Notes: generated by a model not told the origin, from the letters alone. DNA of 64,000 bases from Saccopteryx bilineata (GCF_036850765.1 NC_089493.1:167822140-167886139), one strand, 5' to 3'. Numbered from the stretch's first letter, positions 32,331 to 43,649 are shown. Made by a program: numbers and translations.

Positions 32331-32361
32331 TAAATGGTATTATTTTAAATTTAATATCTTT

Positions 32362-32453
32362 CAACCTGGAATGCTGAGGTCACCGGTTCAAAACTCCGGG
32401 CTTGCCTGGTCAAGGCACATATGGGAGTTGATGCTTCCAGCTCCTTCCTGTGT

Positions 32454-32494
<41 letters not shown>

Positions 32495-32548
32495 GTATAT
32501 CTTCTCTCTCTAATAAAAAATGAATAAATAAAATCTAAAAAAAAATTA
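32362..32548 (+). mobile_element. SINE family A, sense, 5'-truncated
   Basis: Starts within the head (CAACCTGGAATGCTGAGGTC) and runs to a (CT)n/(AT)n tract and an A-rich tail. The first 25 or so bases of the family are missing. Confidence 0.88.
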
Positions 32549-32830
32549 ATCTCAATTGCTTACTGCTGGTAGGTAGACATACAGTTGAGTATTGTACATT
32601 TTAACTCTTTACTTCCATTCTGTAATTTGACTGAATTGACTTACTAGTAATATTTATGGAAGATTCCTTAGGATTTTTCTTGTTGCTTACGAATGAAGAT
32701 AGTTTTTCTACATCTTTTCCAATTTTTATGCTTTGTATTTCTTTTTCTGGCTTTCCTGCCCTGCCTGAACTCTAGTACAAGGTTGAATAAAAGTGGTGAC
32801 TGGACATTTGTACTTTATTTCTGCGCATAG
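32549..32830 (-). repeat. Old L1 ORF2 relic, antisense
   Basis: The sequence parallels the young LINE-1 at about 25,590-25,800: GGAAGATTCCTTAGG, TTTTCCAATTTTTATGC, TTTGTATTTCTTTTTCTGG and GGTTGAATAAAAGTGGTGA. Diverged. Confidence 0.6.
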
Positions 32831-33510
32831 GCAAGTTTCCTCTCTCTTTCTGTCTGCCTTTTCCTGCCTGACAGCCCCCATATTTATTTCCTTTTAGCAG
32901 TTTTACAGTCACCTAAACACTGCCTCTGAGGACCCTCACTGCAGAACCAGCTCTCCTTGGTGATATTAGGAACGAGGCAGATGCAGTGCCTGCATCTCCT
33001 TCTACGATACGAGGCTATCTGCATCTTTCTCTTTTCTAGGTACTTAACTTCAAGTGAGTCTTTGGGCAGGCGGGGCCTCTGGCAGCTGAATTTTTAAAAC
33101 GTTACTTTACTTTGTAGCTGGCCCTCAGAGACAGGCAGCGAGTTAAGTATATCCTTCAGTGTACCGCGTAGCCTCATGAGTCTCTGCAAGGCGCCTCTCC
33201 TGCAATATTAGTTATTATTTCCTATTCCTCCTCCTTCCCTTAGGTAACTGCTCTACTATGTATTATGTGTGTCATTTCCTATGCATTCTTAGAAAACAGG
33301 CACAGTTAATTTGTGTGATTATAAATGATTTGCCCAAATGAATGTTTGGCAGGACGTTTGAAAGGCCCGTGGGGCCCGGTGCACGTGTTCTCTGTGCATC
33401 GTAGGACCTCTGGTTTTCCTGCCTCTACCCACAATTGCTGGTTGAACACCATCCCCCAGTCCCTGGGGCAAACAGAAATGCCCTCCCAAATGTCCAGAAT
33501 GCCTCCTGGA
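32831..33510. other. Single-copy-looking sequence
   Basis: No gene, RNA or repeat recognised. Confidence 0.4.
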
Positions 33511-33675
33511 GATTGATCATAGACCTAAATCTAAAAATCTAAAACTATAACACTAGAAGAAAACATGGGAGAAAAACCTTCATGACCTTTGCTTAGGTCA
33601 TGTTTAGATATAACCCTAAGAGCACAACTCACTAAAAAATGGATAAATTGGACTTCATCAAAACTAAAACGTTTG

Positions 33676-33836
33676 TACCCTGTCTGGACAGCTGGGTTGG
33701 TTAGAGCACTGTTCCTATACACAGAGGTTGCTGGTTTGATCCCCAGTCAGGGCACTTACAGGAACAGATTATATGTTTCTGTCTCTTTTTCTTTTGCCCT
33801 TCTTCTCTCTAAAATCAATTTTAAAAACCCAAAATA
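33676..33836 (+). mobile_element. SINE family D, sense, inside L1 relic
   Basis: The head CAGCTGGGTTGGTTAGAGC and B box GGTTTGATCCCC are present. Flanks share a CTAAAACGTTTG / CTAAAAACTTTTG target copy within L1 sequence. Confidence 0.9.
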
Positions 33837-33987
33837 CTAAAAACTTTTGCTCTTTAAAAAAAACTGTTAAGAGGATGAAAAGACAAACCATAGACTAGGT
33901 GAAAATATTTTCAAACATATTTCTGGTAAAGGACTTGTATCTAGATATAAAGAACTCTTAAAATAGAATAATAAGAAAACAAACAAC

Positions 33988-34135
33988 TGCCCTGGCCAGA
34001 TAGCTCAGTTGTTTTAAGTATCGTTCCAAAGCACAGAGGTTGCTGGTTCGATCCACGGTCAGGGCACATACAGGACTATATTGATGTTCCTGTCTCTCTC
34101 TCTCAAATCAATAAAATAAACATTAAAAAAAGAAA
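33988..34135 (+). mobile_element. SINE family D, sense, inside L1 relic
   Basis: GCCCTGGCCAGATAGCTCAG head, GGTTCGATCCACGG B box, short CT tail and AAATAAAC-type end. Confidence 0.9.
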
Positions 34136-34195
34136 GAAAACCCAATTTAAAAATGAGAAAATAATGTGAAAAGCTACTTTATTAAAGAAAGATAT

Positions 34196-34660
34196 AGGGA
34201 GCCCTGGCCCAGTCAGTTAGAGCAGTGGTCCCCAACCTTTTTTTGGGCCATGGACCGGTTTCATGTCAGAAAATATTTTCACGGACCGGCCTTTGGGGGG
34301 GGGGGTAATGGATAAATGTATCACGTGACCGAGATAAGCGTCAAGAATGAGTCTTAGACGGATGTAACAGAGGGAATCTGGCCATTTAAAAAAAAATAAA
34401 ACATCATTCAGACTTAAATATAAATAAAGCGGAAATAATGTAAGTTTATTCTTTCTCTGTGGACTAGTACCAAATGGCCCATGGACTGATACTGGTCCGT
34501 GGTCCAGGGGTTGGGGACCACTGAGTTAGAGCATCGATTCAAAGCACGGATATTGCTGGTTTGATCCTCATCATGGCGCATACAAGCACAGCTTGATGTT
34601 CCTGTTTCTCTCTCTCTCTTCTTCTCGCTGAAATCAATAAATAAAAATTTAAAAAAGAAG
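34196..34660 (+). mobile_element. SINE family D, sense, split by a hAT element
   Basis: The head starts near 34200 and is interrupted at 34222. The rest (GCATCGATTCAAAGCACG, TTTGATCCTCATC, CT tail, AATAAATAAAAA) runs 34524-34660. Confidence 0.88.
34215..34531 (+). mobile_element. Non-autonomous hAT element, exact 8-bp duplication, in a SINE head
   Basis: Element 34223-34523 (301 bp), ends CAGTGGTCCCCAACC and GGTTGGGGACCACTG. Exact flanks AGTTAGAG (34215-34222 and 34524-34531). A G-run lies at about 34297-34305. Same family as 43658-43951 in the opposite orientation. Confidence 0.95.
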
Positions 34661-35160
34661 ATATATGGATAGCAAACAAGAAAATTTGCTCGAAAGCATT
34701 AGTCATTAGGGTAATGCAAATTAAAACCACGATGAGATACCACTAGTACCTATGAGAATGGCTGAAATAGGGAAGACTGACCATACCAAGTGTCGACAAA
34801 GATGTGGGCATCGAAACTCTAATACACTGCCAGGGAGAATGTTAAACGGAACAGCCACTTTGGAAGACAGTGTGGCAGTTTCTTAAAGAGTTAAACGTAC
34901 ACCTCCTATGTTATCTACTTATTCCACTCCTAGGTGTTTAAGGGAAAAGCAAGCAAGCAAGCTGACTAATACACAATGATTCCTAGCAGCTTTGTTTGTA
35001 ACAGTTAAAACCCAGAAACAATACTCATGTCCATTTACAGATGGATGGAGACACAAATTGTGGTATGCCCAAAGTGCCCCAGAGCGGTGTTTCCCCTCTG
35101 AGAACCTGAAGTCCAAATTTCTGGTCTTCATATTCAAGACCCTTCAATGACAATTTCCAT

Positions 35161-35790
35161 TTCTCTTTCCATGGTTCTCTCCTGGCGTTTCCCTTGTAGG
35201 TGCTCTCTGCATTGAATGCTCTAAGTTCCCTGAATACCTGAGGGGCCTTTACATGATGAAGCTTTACATCTGCAGTTATTATGCCTTGGCTGCTCTGTCT
35301 TTATTTTCAGCTTTATTATCCTGTCAAAGTCCTGCTAATAGGACTGCTTATATGTTTCTTCTCAGGTGTCTTCATCTTCTCTAGAATTAGTTGCATCTTC
35401 ACCTTAACCTAGCAGAGCTCTTACACGATATAGAATTCACTTGTAAGTACGTCTGTCTGCCCATGTCAGTTCCTCAAGGGCAGGAAATGTGAGGCTTAGG
35501 GGTTTATTTTGTGCTTTTGAATCCTTGGGGCTTAGCATAGAGCTTGTAGGGCACAAGGAGTTGAATGAAGAAATGAATGAATGAATGGATGAGTGAAAGT
35601 ATGAATTGATGAATCGGTGTTCATACTATTGAAAAGCCAGTTATTTGAGCTGCTGGGATGGTTATAAATCTGAATTGGGTCTTTCATTCAACTGAAGACA
35701 CACTCCTGTTCAGCTACAATACCAAGAGTTGTAACCGTAATCATCTGATAGGTCACTGGGATGTGTGCTGTCAACTCGAGATTCTTACAA
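35161..35790. other. Single-copy-looking sequence
   Basis: No gene. GAATGAATGAATGGATGAGTG at about 35575 is a short tetranucleotide-like tract. Confidence 0.35.
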
Positions 35791-36130
35791 TGTGCATGTC
35801 TGTTGTAGCACCACAACAGTAATAACCCAAATGTTCTTCAATGGGCAACTGATTAAATAAACCTCGGCTCATGCATAGAATGCAGTTCTTTGTGTTGGCT
35901 AAGAAGACTGAGTTCTATATATCCGGATGTGGAGTTATGTAAATAAATACAATATTGAATAAAAAGAGAAGTTTCAAAACTACATAATATGATCCTGATT
36001 TTGAGTAATAAAACTCTTCCATATAGGTCTATATGGACACTATGTTCAGTATGTTCTTAGAAAAATCTGGAAAGATGGTCATTCAGGGAGTTGGAACATG
36101 ATGGAGAAACATTTATTGCTTGAATATTAT
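35791..36130 (+). repeat. Old L1 3' relic
   Basis: ACCCAAATGTTCTTCAATGG and the following GATTAAATAAACCTCGGC and TGATCCTGATTTTGAG segments resemble the 3' ORF2/UTR of old L1 copies. Confidence 0.55.
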
Positions 36131-36539
36131 TTGAATTTGTTATGGGCATATTTTGGTTTAGTAATTAAAAACAAACCCAGGCAGATGAAAAATATAACTG
36201 ACTAGTAAAACTCACTTTTGTTATGAAATAATTTCAGATAATTTCCAAAAATTAATTCTTGGGTTAATATTAACATTTTATATTTATATAGCATCTTCCT
36301 AATATGCAAGCTGATTTTACTTTGCTCTTATTCTTACCTTCAGATATCTTTTGGGGGGAGGTGTAGTAGGGAGGAAACTCAAGTTTGGGAAGGGTGGATG
36401 CTGTGTCCGAGTACAGAGCTCAAGTGTTGACTGAGGGTTTCTCCTCCTGCTCCTAGCCTCATGAACTCGTTAGGAAGCTCACTTACCTCCTGACCAAAAT
36501 AGGATGGTCTGCTTCTTTCAGGTGTATCTGCACAAGGGC
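36131..36539. other. Single-copy-looking sequence
   Basis: No feature recognised. Confidence 0.35.
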
Positions 36540-36760
36540 TCTGCAGTCTCAGACCTGTGTCTGACCTCTGACTTTACCACCTACCAGCTCTGTGACCTTG
36601 GCCGAGATTCTTAACAGCTGTGAGCTAGGTTTCTTCACCTGTAACATTAGGATCCTGGTAGTGTTTGTGTTCTTGTGTTGTTGTGAGGCTTGAATGTGGA
36701 GGGTCTGAAATGAATGTGGTGCTTAATAAATGTTAGCTTTTGTGATTCTTGTTTCTGTTG
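36540..36760 (+). repeat. MIR-like relic
   Basis: CCACCTACCAGCTCTGTGAC, CTTGGCCGAGATTCTTAAC and GGTTTCTTCACCTGTAACAT follow MIR core order, with a typical 3' part GGCTTGAATG and TTAATAAATGTTAGC. Confidence 0.75.
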
Positions 36761-37483
36761 TGAAGGAAAACCTAGTCCCTGAAAGAAAGGAAATCAAATG
36801 AGAAAAAGGATGATTGTTAGTATGAGTTGAAGAAATAACTTTATTTCCCAGTTGCGATTCCACCACCACCACTACTTTTTAAAAAGATTAAGTCTTCTGT
36901 TGCTAAGTGCCAGCAGATACGTCACTGCTAGCTCAGCTGGAATTGTGGGAAGGGCTGGAGAAAATATTTTGCAGTGTAAGGAGGGATGAGAGAATTGCAT
37001 GGACAGGCTGAGGAACTTGGAAAACCCCCTTGCAATACTGCTCCGTGAATTCCCAAGCCAGGCCAAGTTCCCAGGGGGCTTCTTGTACCCAGACCTCTCT
37101 CTCTGGCTAACGGTGCTTCTGAGAAGGCATCCTGAGCTGCTCTGTCAGCCTGGCAGAGCTGTCTCAGCCCACTGTCACCCGTGGAGAGAGAGAGTATGAA
37201 CAAGGAGGGGTAATGGATGTGCCACTAAGGAGCAATGTCCTGCATGCTCTTTGGGTCAAGATGCACAGAACCCCTGGGAATGGCTGGTGGGTGGAAGCAG
37301 AGAGGGCCGTCTCACTTACTCTTCACAAGGGTGGAAGCTAAGGCATGTGTCCCCATGGCTGCATTAAGGGTCAGCAGTCAGGAGTAAGGCCTCCAAGTTG
37401 GCTTTTCATGATACTCTCTTATGAGAATTTTTGTTTCATTTGTTCTTCATGGTATTTGCAAAAGTAATAAAGGTAGGTCCTGA
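36761..37483. other. Single-copy-looking sequence
   Basis: Opposed short frames at 36872-37203 show no domain. Nothing recognised. Confidence 0.4.
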
Positions 37484-37640
37484 CCGGGAGCATCGTCTAG
37501 AAACACCAAGTTTGCTGGACTGGTCAGGTCATACACGAGAAGCAACCAATGAATGCACAACTAAGTGGAACAACACATGAATGCCTCTCCCTCCCTCCCT
37601 CCTCTCTCTAAAATCAATCAATCAAAATGAAATAAATAAA
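37484..37640 (+). mobile_element. Short SINE, divergent head
   Basis: GTCCTGACCGGGAGCATCG head, GAGAAGCAACCAATGAATGC body, CCCTCC tail and AAATAAATAAAACC end. Much of the tRNA-like part is shortened. Confidence 0.75.
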
Positions 37641-38015
37641 ACCTATATAATCTTTGCTATGTGCCAAGTACTGTTCTAATCATTTATATTTATATATACT
37701 ATAAAGTTACATATTTATATATACTATAAAGTTGCATATATAATTGGATATATAAATATAATTTTTACATATTTATATATCCAATTATATATTAAAATTT
37801 ATATGTATCTTTTATTTTTCACACTAGCCCTATGAAACAGGCACTAATGTTACCTCAAATGGTGCTGGCTTTTCAGATGAGGCATGAAGAGGTTAGTAAG
37901 TTGTTCAAGGTCACGTGCAAGTAAATGGCAGAACTGGGATTTAAAACCTAGCTGATCTGTTTCCGGAGCCCTAGCTCCTAACTGTTGCACTCTGTTGCAT
38001 CTAAATTTGTTTGAG
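37641..38015 (+). repeat. MIR-like relic with an AT-rich palindrome insertion
   Basis: MIR-type sequence (TGTGCCAAGTACTGTTCTAA; then CCTATGAAACAGGCACTAAT, GTTCAAGGTCACGTGCAAG, GAACTGGGATTTAAAACC) is interrupted at about 37683-37805 by direct and inverted AT-rich repeats. Confidence 0.75.
37736..37792. repeat. Perfect inverted repeat, 24-bp arms, 9-bp loop
   Basis: Arms 37736-37759 and 37769-37792 are exact reverse complements (each contains ATAATTGGATATATAAAT or its complement), with a spacer at 37760-37768. Just upstream, a unit of about 25 bp (ATTTATATATACTATAAAGT) is repeated directly at 37683-37735. The structure could extrude as a cruciform. Confidence 0.93.
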
Positions 38016-38029
38016 CTAATATTTAAAAA

Positions 38030-38429
38030 CTGGGAAATTTCAGCCTTGGCTGTGGTACATTGGTTAGAGCATCAGCCCAGGTTGCTGGTTCATGTATGGG
38101 GTCACTGGCTCGAGACCAGGGTCTCTGGACCTCAAGAGTTGCCAATCCCAGGGGCATTTGCTTGATCCCAGGGTTGCCGGCTCAATCCTGAGGGTGCCGG
38201 CTCAATCCTGAAGGAGTTGGCTCGACCCCTGAGGTTGTAGGTTCGAGCCAGGGTCAGGGCACATATGAAAAACAAGCAATGACACAACTAAGTGGAGCAA
38301 CGAGTTGATGCTTTTCTTTCCCTATCTCCCTCCCTCTCTCTCTCTCTCTCTCTCTCATCCTCTCTTCCTTCTTCTCTCAAACAAACAAAAAAACAAAAAC
38401 AAAATAAAACAAAACCCTGGGAAATTTCA
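38030..38429 (+). mobile_element. SINE with expanded GGCTCGA-type body, 13-bp duplication
   Basis: Body 38043-38416. The head TTGGTTAGAGCATCAGCCC is followed by several repeats of GTTGCCGGCTCAATCCTG type, then a CT tail and (AAAC)n. Exact flanks CTGGGAAATTTCA lie at 38030-38042 and 38417-38429. Confidence 0.92.
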
Positions 38430-39233
38430 TATCAAAATCTGGAGAGCTGGATTATTTTGACAGATGAGTGGAGCTGGAGACAGGGCTGTATCTCCTTGAG
38501 GTACTGCCCAGGTCTACTCAGGCCAGCCCCTTGAGTCTCTGTGTCACCCCATGGCCACCATCCCTTTGGGTCCTGACTCTCCACCCCTACTCACTTGACC
38601 CCATTCCTATATCTACTTGTACATGCAAGACGTTTTCATTTTCAACCCTGGGGCTCAGGCCCCGTAATAGTTATGGATATGCATATTTATAAAAGTATCA
38701 GGCACTTTTCCCTCAAGATAGGAAGTATTTTCACCGCATTTTCCGTGTGCGGTCACTGTGGTGTGGAGAGGGCCGATACTCAGTGTGGAGTTTGGAGCGC
38801 TGCCTTGCCCCAGGTTCTATGCCTGATTACTGTGCTAGTCCTCCTCCCCTTAGGGCCCGGGGCTCCTCCCACCCTGTGAGAGTCTATGGTAAAGTTGATA
38901 ATTGGAGCAGAAGAAATGGCTTACTGAGGGAACCAAGTGTGAGAAAGCCTAGTGGCCCACATCCGTTTCTGTCTGTGCAGATTGGACAGGTACAGACAGA
39001 GCGTAGTCAGATCTCTGAAACCGAGTGTTGAATAAAAAATAAACCAGAAAGAGCTATTCTTGCTGAAAGGGGGAAAATATGATAAGATTTCAAAAAACGA
39101 ACCAGGCACCTAGTATAAGTTAAAAATAAATTATTTACTGAAACTTTGTTTTTTCCCCTCTATTACTGTTGGAAATGCCCTTCTTTTTCTCGATAGTTTC
39201 ATTAGGATTTTTTTGTAAAAAAAATGACACAGC
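38430..39233. other. Single-copy-looking sequence
   Basis: Overlapping frames at 38468-39031 show no recognised domain. Confidence 0.4.
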
Positions 39234-39607
39234 CTTGGCCGGTTGGCTCAGCGGTAGAGCGTCGGCCTGGCGTGCAGGTGACCCGGGTTCGCTTCCCGGC
39301 CAGAGCACATAGGAGAAGCGCCCATTTGCTTCTCCACCCCCCCCCCTTCCTCTCTGTCTCTCTTCCCTTCCCGCAGCCAAGGCTCCATTGGAGCAAAGAT
39401 GGCCCGGGCGCTGGGGATGGCTCCTTGGCCTCTGCCCCAGGCGCTAGAGTGGCTCTGGTCGCGGCAGAGCGATGCCCCAGAGGGGCAGAGCATCGCCCCC
39501 TGGTGGACAGAGCGTCGCCCCTGGTGGGCGTGCCGGGTGGATCCCGGTCGGGCGCATGCGGGAGTCTGTCTGACTGTCTCTCCCTGTTTCCAGCTTCAGA
39601 AAAATAC

Positions 39608-39645
<38 letters not shown>
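39234..39645 (+). mobile_element. SINE family C, sense, long variant with internal duplication
   Basis: Intact boxes (TGGCTCAGCGGTAGAGCG; GGGTTCGCTTCCC). It has an extra unit near 39494-39530: CATCGCCCCCTGGTGG followed by CGTCGCCCCTGGTGG, where the other copies have one. A-run of about 36 bases at 39609-39644. Confidence 0.93.
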
Positions 39646-39647
<2 letters not shown>

Positions 39648-40929
39648 CACAATCCTAGCTCATTTCTCAGGCAAGTTTATTTTAACATTCCCAGAATTCT
39701 CTTTAAGTGGATTGAGAGTTGGAGCAAGTGGTACCAAGAGCAATCGAGAAATGAAGTTTGGGTCTAGTTATTGTCTAACCAGGTGGGTTGGGGTCTTTGA
39801 ACTTTAAGAAGCTTTTTGTTTCCAGCTATACCGGGGGATTAGTGGCTTAGTCCGACCTCAGGGGAGCAAGTTTTATTGTTACTTCTTATGAGGCTGGAAC
39901 CAGAATGCTTTAGTTTTTTTCACACAGCACCATCTGCTTCGGGATCTCAACAAGCTTAGAGCTTTTGCCCCCTGAGTCCTCTCTCTAAATAAGTTCAATA
40001 TCTGAAAGAGTGAATTTGCTTTGGACATGGCAACAGATGTTCATGGTAATACATAAAATGCAATTCATTAGTTACCAATCAATTATGTGGTCATCGACCA
40101 CCTAATACAAGGCAAGGCAGTGTGCTAGACGGCTGTGAAACAGATATCACTAAAATGTGGTTCCTGCCATAAAGGACCTGGGTGGAGCATATAAGATGGA
40201 AGCATACAAAAAGTGTAATAGCCATAGGAAGTGAAAAAGGAATAAGTAGAGGATGGAAGGTGCAGGCCACGATTAGTTTTCAAATGAAGGTTGCAGAGGT
40301 TAACATATTAGAGGAAGTGTGAGTTCTCTTTGATAAGGTTCCTTCTTGAGAAGCAGCAAAGTCCAGAATGAATGTGCATGGTGCAATTAGAGGGACACTT
40401 TGAAGGGGAACAAAGCTGCTTGTGTAAGTGTGAGGGGGAATGCTAGCTTCTTCAGTATAGTCCGGAAATTCATTCTGTAACAAAGAGCTGTAATTCCATG
40501 TCAATGACACCTTCCAAATCCTCTCAGACTATGGCCAAAATTACAGAGAAGGAATGGAAGTCAATTCTGTTCAGCCCAAACTGGATAGCTGTGTACTTTG
40601 GTGAAATACCTGGGATCTAATGGAGATGGGACAGTAGCCAGGAGATAAAGCAAGTCAATATAGGGCTGAGAGAACTCTGATGCTGGAGCAGATAATGAGG
40701 AAGGGGCCAGGATTTGAAAGCATGACCTGTAAGTCTTCCTGTGTAATGAACAGAACATAATGGAAGGCTGAGACCTGAGACCCTGGTGCACCTGTGTCTG
40801 TAGCAACCCAGCCAGCAGCTTGGCTGCATCCCTGGGTAACTTGGATGAGCTCTGTGGGAACAGGACAGCCTTCCAACTACCTCTACTAGTTCCTGAAAAG
40901 AGTAAACAGCAAGAGATTTCCTCTAAAGG
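39646..40929. other. Single-copy-looking sequence
   Basis: About 1.3 kb. Three overlapping minus-strand frames at 40561-40876 have no recognised domain. Confidence 0.4.
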
Positions 40930-41200
40930 AGATAGGTGTGTGGATTAGTGGTTAAGAACCTGAACTTTGGTATCAATACCCAACTTCCCCGTTTACTAGT
41001 TGTGTGACCTTGAGTGAGTCATGTATCCTTTCTGAGCCTCAGAAATCATAATCTGTACAGTGGGAGAAAAAAATGATAGTACCTACCCTAGAGGGTTATT
41101 GTGAAGATTAAGTGAAATAGGGGATAAAAAAGCAGTTAGCAGTACTCACCTGCCAGTACATGATAAGTCAAATCTGTTGTTATTATTTTTATTATTATTA
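40930..41200 (+). repeat. MIR-like relic
   Basis: GTGGTTAAGAACCTGAACTT, TAGTTGTGTGACCTTGAGTG, CTTTCTGAGCCTCAG and CTACCCTAGAGGGTTATTGT are strongly MIR-like. Confidence 0.85.
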
Positions 41201-41509
41201 AAGGAGATGATCATGAAGACATAGATTTTAAATTGCTTTTTCCTTCTAAACATTCTGGACCTGGATTAGAAATAAAGTGGGAATTATTCCATTCTTCTCC
41301 CTTAGTCCCCCATCCACAGTCTTTGAGGAGATAAAGGGGGAATTCATGCTGCTGAGGGACCAGAATATTTTATTTCTCTTCCCTTAGAGAACCTTCGATA
41401 TCTTAAACACGGACTTGCAGGTGAGTCACCTGTGATCCTGCATTTCTAAGAAGTTCCCAGATGATTCTACTGGTCCTCACACCACACTTTACATAGCAAA
41501 GTCCTGAAA

Positions 41510-42260
41510 GGCCTGGGGTCATTGAGTCCAGGAGCATGGTTGAAACCTCTCTACAGCTTCCCTGAAAACGCTCAGCTGAGTTGCTTGCATACTTCCATGG
41601 ATGGCAAGCTCCTACTGGTCGGGCAGCCCTTGGTTTCCAGAGAGCAGGTGTGGTGGGGTAGTGGGTCTCTCACAGAACTGATGGTGTCATAGCCATCCAT
41701 TGATCCTAGTTCATTACACAGGCAGCAGTGGGGTGGGACCTCACGCAGATAATGCTTAATCCTGATGCGGCTTTTGGCCTGTTTTTGGTCTTCTATGGAG
41801 AGGCTTCCATGGTGGTGGTGGGGAGACAGCAATCTCCTGAAAATGTCTATAGAATTGTGTTTGCATGTATATTTTTCTGGGGAGAGTTTTATAACTTTCA
41901 ACAGTTTTTCAAGGTTATCCATTCCATCTAGGAGATTAAGGAATATTGGATTCTTCATGGAATGTCGTGTCCCTCACAAATCTCTTTGGGATTTACCCCC
42001 TCCCTAATCTTGGTTCTCTTGTTTGTCTCTTTTTAAATTTCTTTCCCATAATTCTTTGTGTGACATGGTTTCAGGTATCCTATTCATCCAGCCAGTTTTT
42101 CCTAGTTTGTCTGTGTACATCTAAGGCCGGCCCTCAGAACCATGAGCAAGCTACCCTCCAGGAGTCATCTGACCAGCAAGTGTGAGTCAGCTCTCCTTGA
42201 TCTGACCTGAGACTCTTTTCAGTTCTTTCTAAAAGCACAGTATCTTCTTTGGAAACCTTA
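41510..42260 (+). repeat. Possible CR1/L3-type LINE relic
   Basis: CTTCCATGGATGGCAAGCTC, TGATCCTAGTTCATTACAC, GTGTGACATGGTTTCAGG and CTACCCTCCAGGAGTCATC resemble the order of ancient CR1/L3 3' sequences. A 128-codon minus-strand frame here has no domain and is judged chance. Confidence 0.35.
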
Positions 42261-42770
42261 GTATGCTTGACAGTACTATCAATTTGGAATGTTTATGTTG
42301 CAGATTTTTTTAAAAAAAGAAGATTTAATTTCTAAAGGAAATTTGTTGGTATATGTAACAGGGCCCAAGGCCAGTGGGGGTGACAAATCCTTTAGGTGAG
42401 GCTTGATCTGGAAGCTCAGACCCATTCACCAAGGGCTCAGCTTCTTGTTGTCACTTCTCATACTCAGCAGAGTCCCAAGCTGTTCTACCATCTTGCATGC
42501 TTTGTATTGGTTTTTGGAGCATGTATGCAGGACCTGATATTTATCCCTACGAAGTACCTTATTAGACCATTGTCCGGATTATACCATGTACCCTACCAGC
42601 CTCCCTGTCCAGCACAGGGTCCCCTTGAAATCTGACCAACATGTCAGCAAATTAGTGTTGAGCCAGACAGAGTCAAGGACAGAGCCACAGCTTGTCCCCA
42701 GACAATCCTGCCAGTTGACATCACATGTCCTTTGACTATATGGATGGGTATTTCTCTCTCTTTTTTCAAT
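42261..42770. other. Single-copy-looking sequence
   Basis: No feature recognised. Confidence 0.35.
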
Positions 42771-42889
42771 TGTTTAATTATTTTAGAGAGAGAGAGAGAG
42801 AGAGGAAGGGAGAGAGAAAGAAACATCAATTTGTTGTTCACTTATTTATGTGTTCATTGGTTGATTCTTGTATGTGCCCTGATCAGAAT

Positions 42890-43635
42890 CAAAACCATAA
42901 CCTTGGTTTTTTGCAGAGTGAGAGCAGAGAAAGCAGCCAGGATGGCAGGGTGCTGAAGGAGAAGCCAGTTTGTGCAGAGAGTAAGAAGCCATGTTGGCAG
43001 ATGGGGAACCAGAGGTGATGAAGCTCGTGGGGGGAAAACCGGAAAAGATTCTCCTGGCTGTGGAACCGGAGAATGTGTTACCATCCCAGGCCTGGACTTG
43101 ACACTCCACTTTGGGACGCCCCTTCACGTAAACGCCCTCCTTACTCAGCTTGGCTCTAACACCCGCCCGATGCTGTCCCCAAACATGGACAGCCTCCTCC
43201 TTCTACTGGGACTCTGATTCTCTGCGCTGGGTCGAGCCCTGTGGGATACTCTTCACCATGATGCCCACCTCATGACATTATGTCTGAGCTTTGCAGAAGA
43301 GGGATGAAAAACTAACCGACATTTTCCAAAAAATTTTAAAATATAGAAATAGTTCAGAATAAAAAGAAATCACCACAAACTTTCATTTAAAACTGCCAAA
43401 AAAAGATTTTCAAGCTGACCTGTGGTGGCGCAGCAGATAAAGTGTTGACCTGGAATGCTAAGGTCACTGGTCTAAAACCTTGAGCTTGTGTGGTCAAGAC
43501 ACATAAGAGAAGCAATTCCTGAGTTGATGTGTCCTGCTCCTCCCCCCTTTCTCTATCTCTCCTCTCTCTAAAATCAGTAAATAAAATCTATTTTAAAAAA
43601 ACCAAAAAAACCCAAAACAAAACCATAACCTTGGT
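42890..43635 (+). mobile_element. Chimeric retroposon: LTR-X-like 5' part, unique middle, SINE A 3' part
   Basis: The 710-bp insert 42908-43617 is flanked by exact 18-bp copies of CAAAACCATAACCTTGGT (42890-42907 and 43618-43635). Its 5' part (about 42913-43095) matches the purine-rich transcribed region of LTR-X (compare GAAAGCAGCCAGGATGG with 20609-20625, and GATTCTCCTGGCTGTGGA with 48385 onward). The middle (about 43096-43412) is unique here. The 3' part (43413-43617) is a sense family A SINE whose tail coincides with the end of the insert. One duplication around the whole unit means that it moved as one cDNA. Confidence 0.85.
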
Positions 43636-43649
43636 GTATCAGGATGGTG

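Larger units (their letters stand above)
33511..35160 (+). repeat. Ancient L1 (L1M-type) 3' ORF2 relic carrying SINEs
   Basis: Diverged plus-strand L1 sequence: CTATAACACTAGAAGAAAAC, GATAAATTGGACTTCATC, GGACTTGTATCTAGATATA, AGTCATTAGGGTAATGCAAA, CCACGATGAGATACCAC and AACAATACTCATGTCC. It is broken by SINEs at about 33676-33836, 33988-34135 and 34196-34660. No frame survives. Confidence 0.85.
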
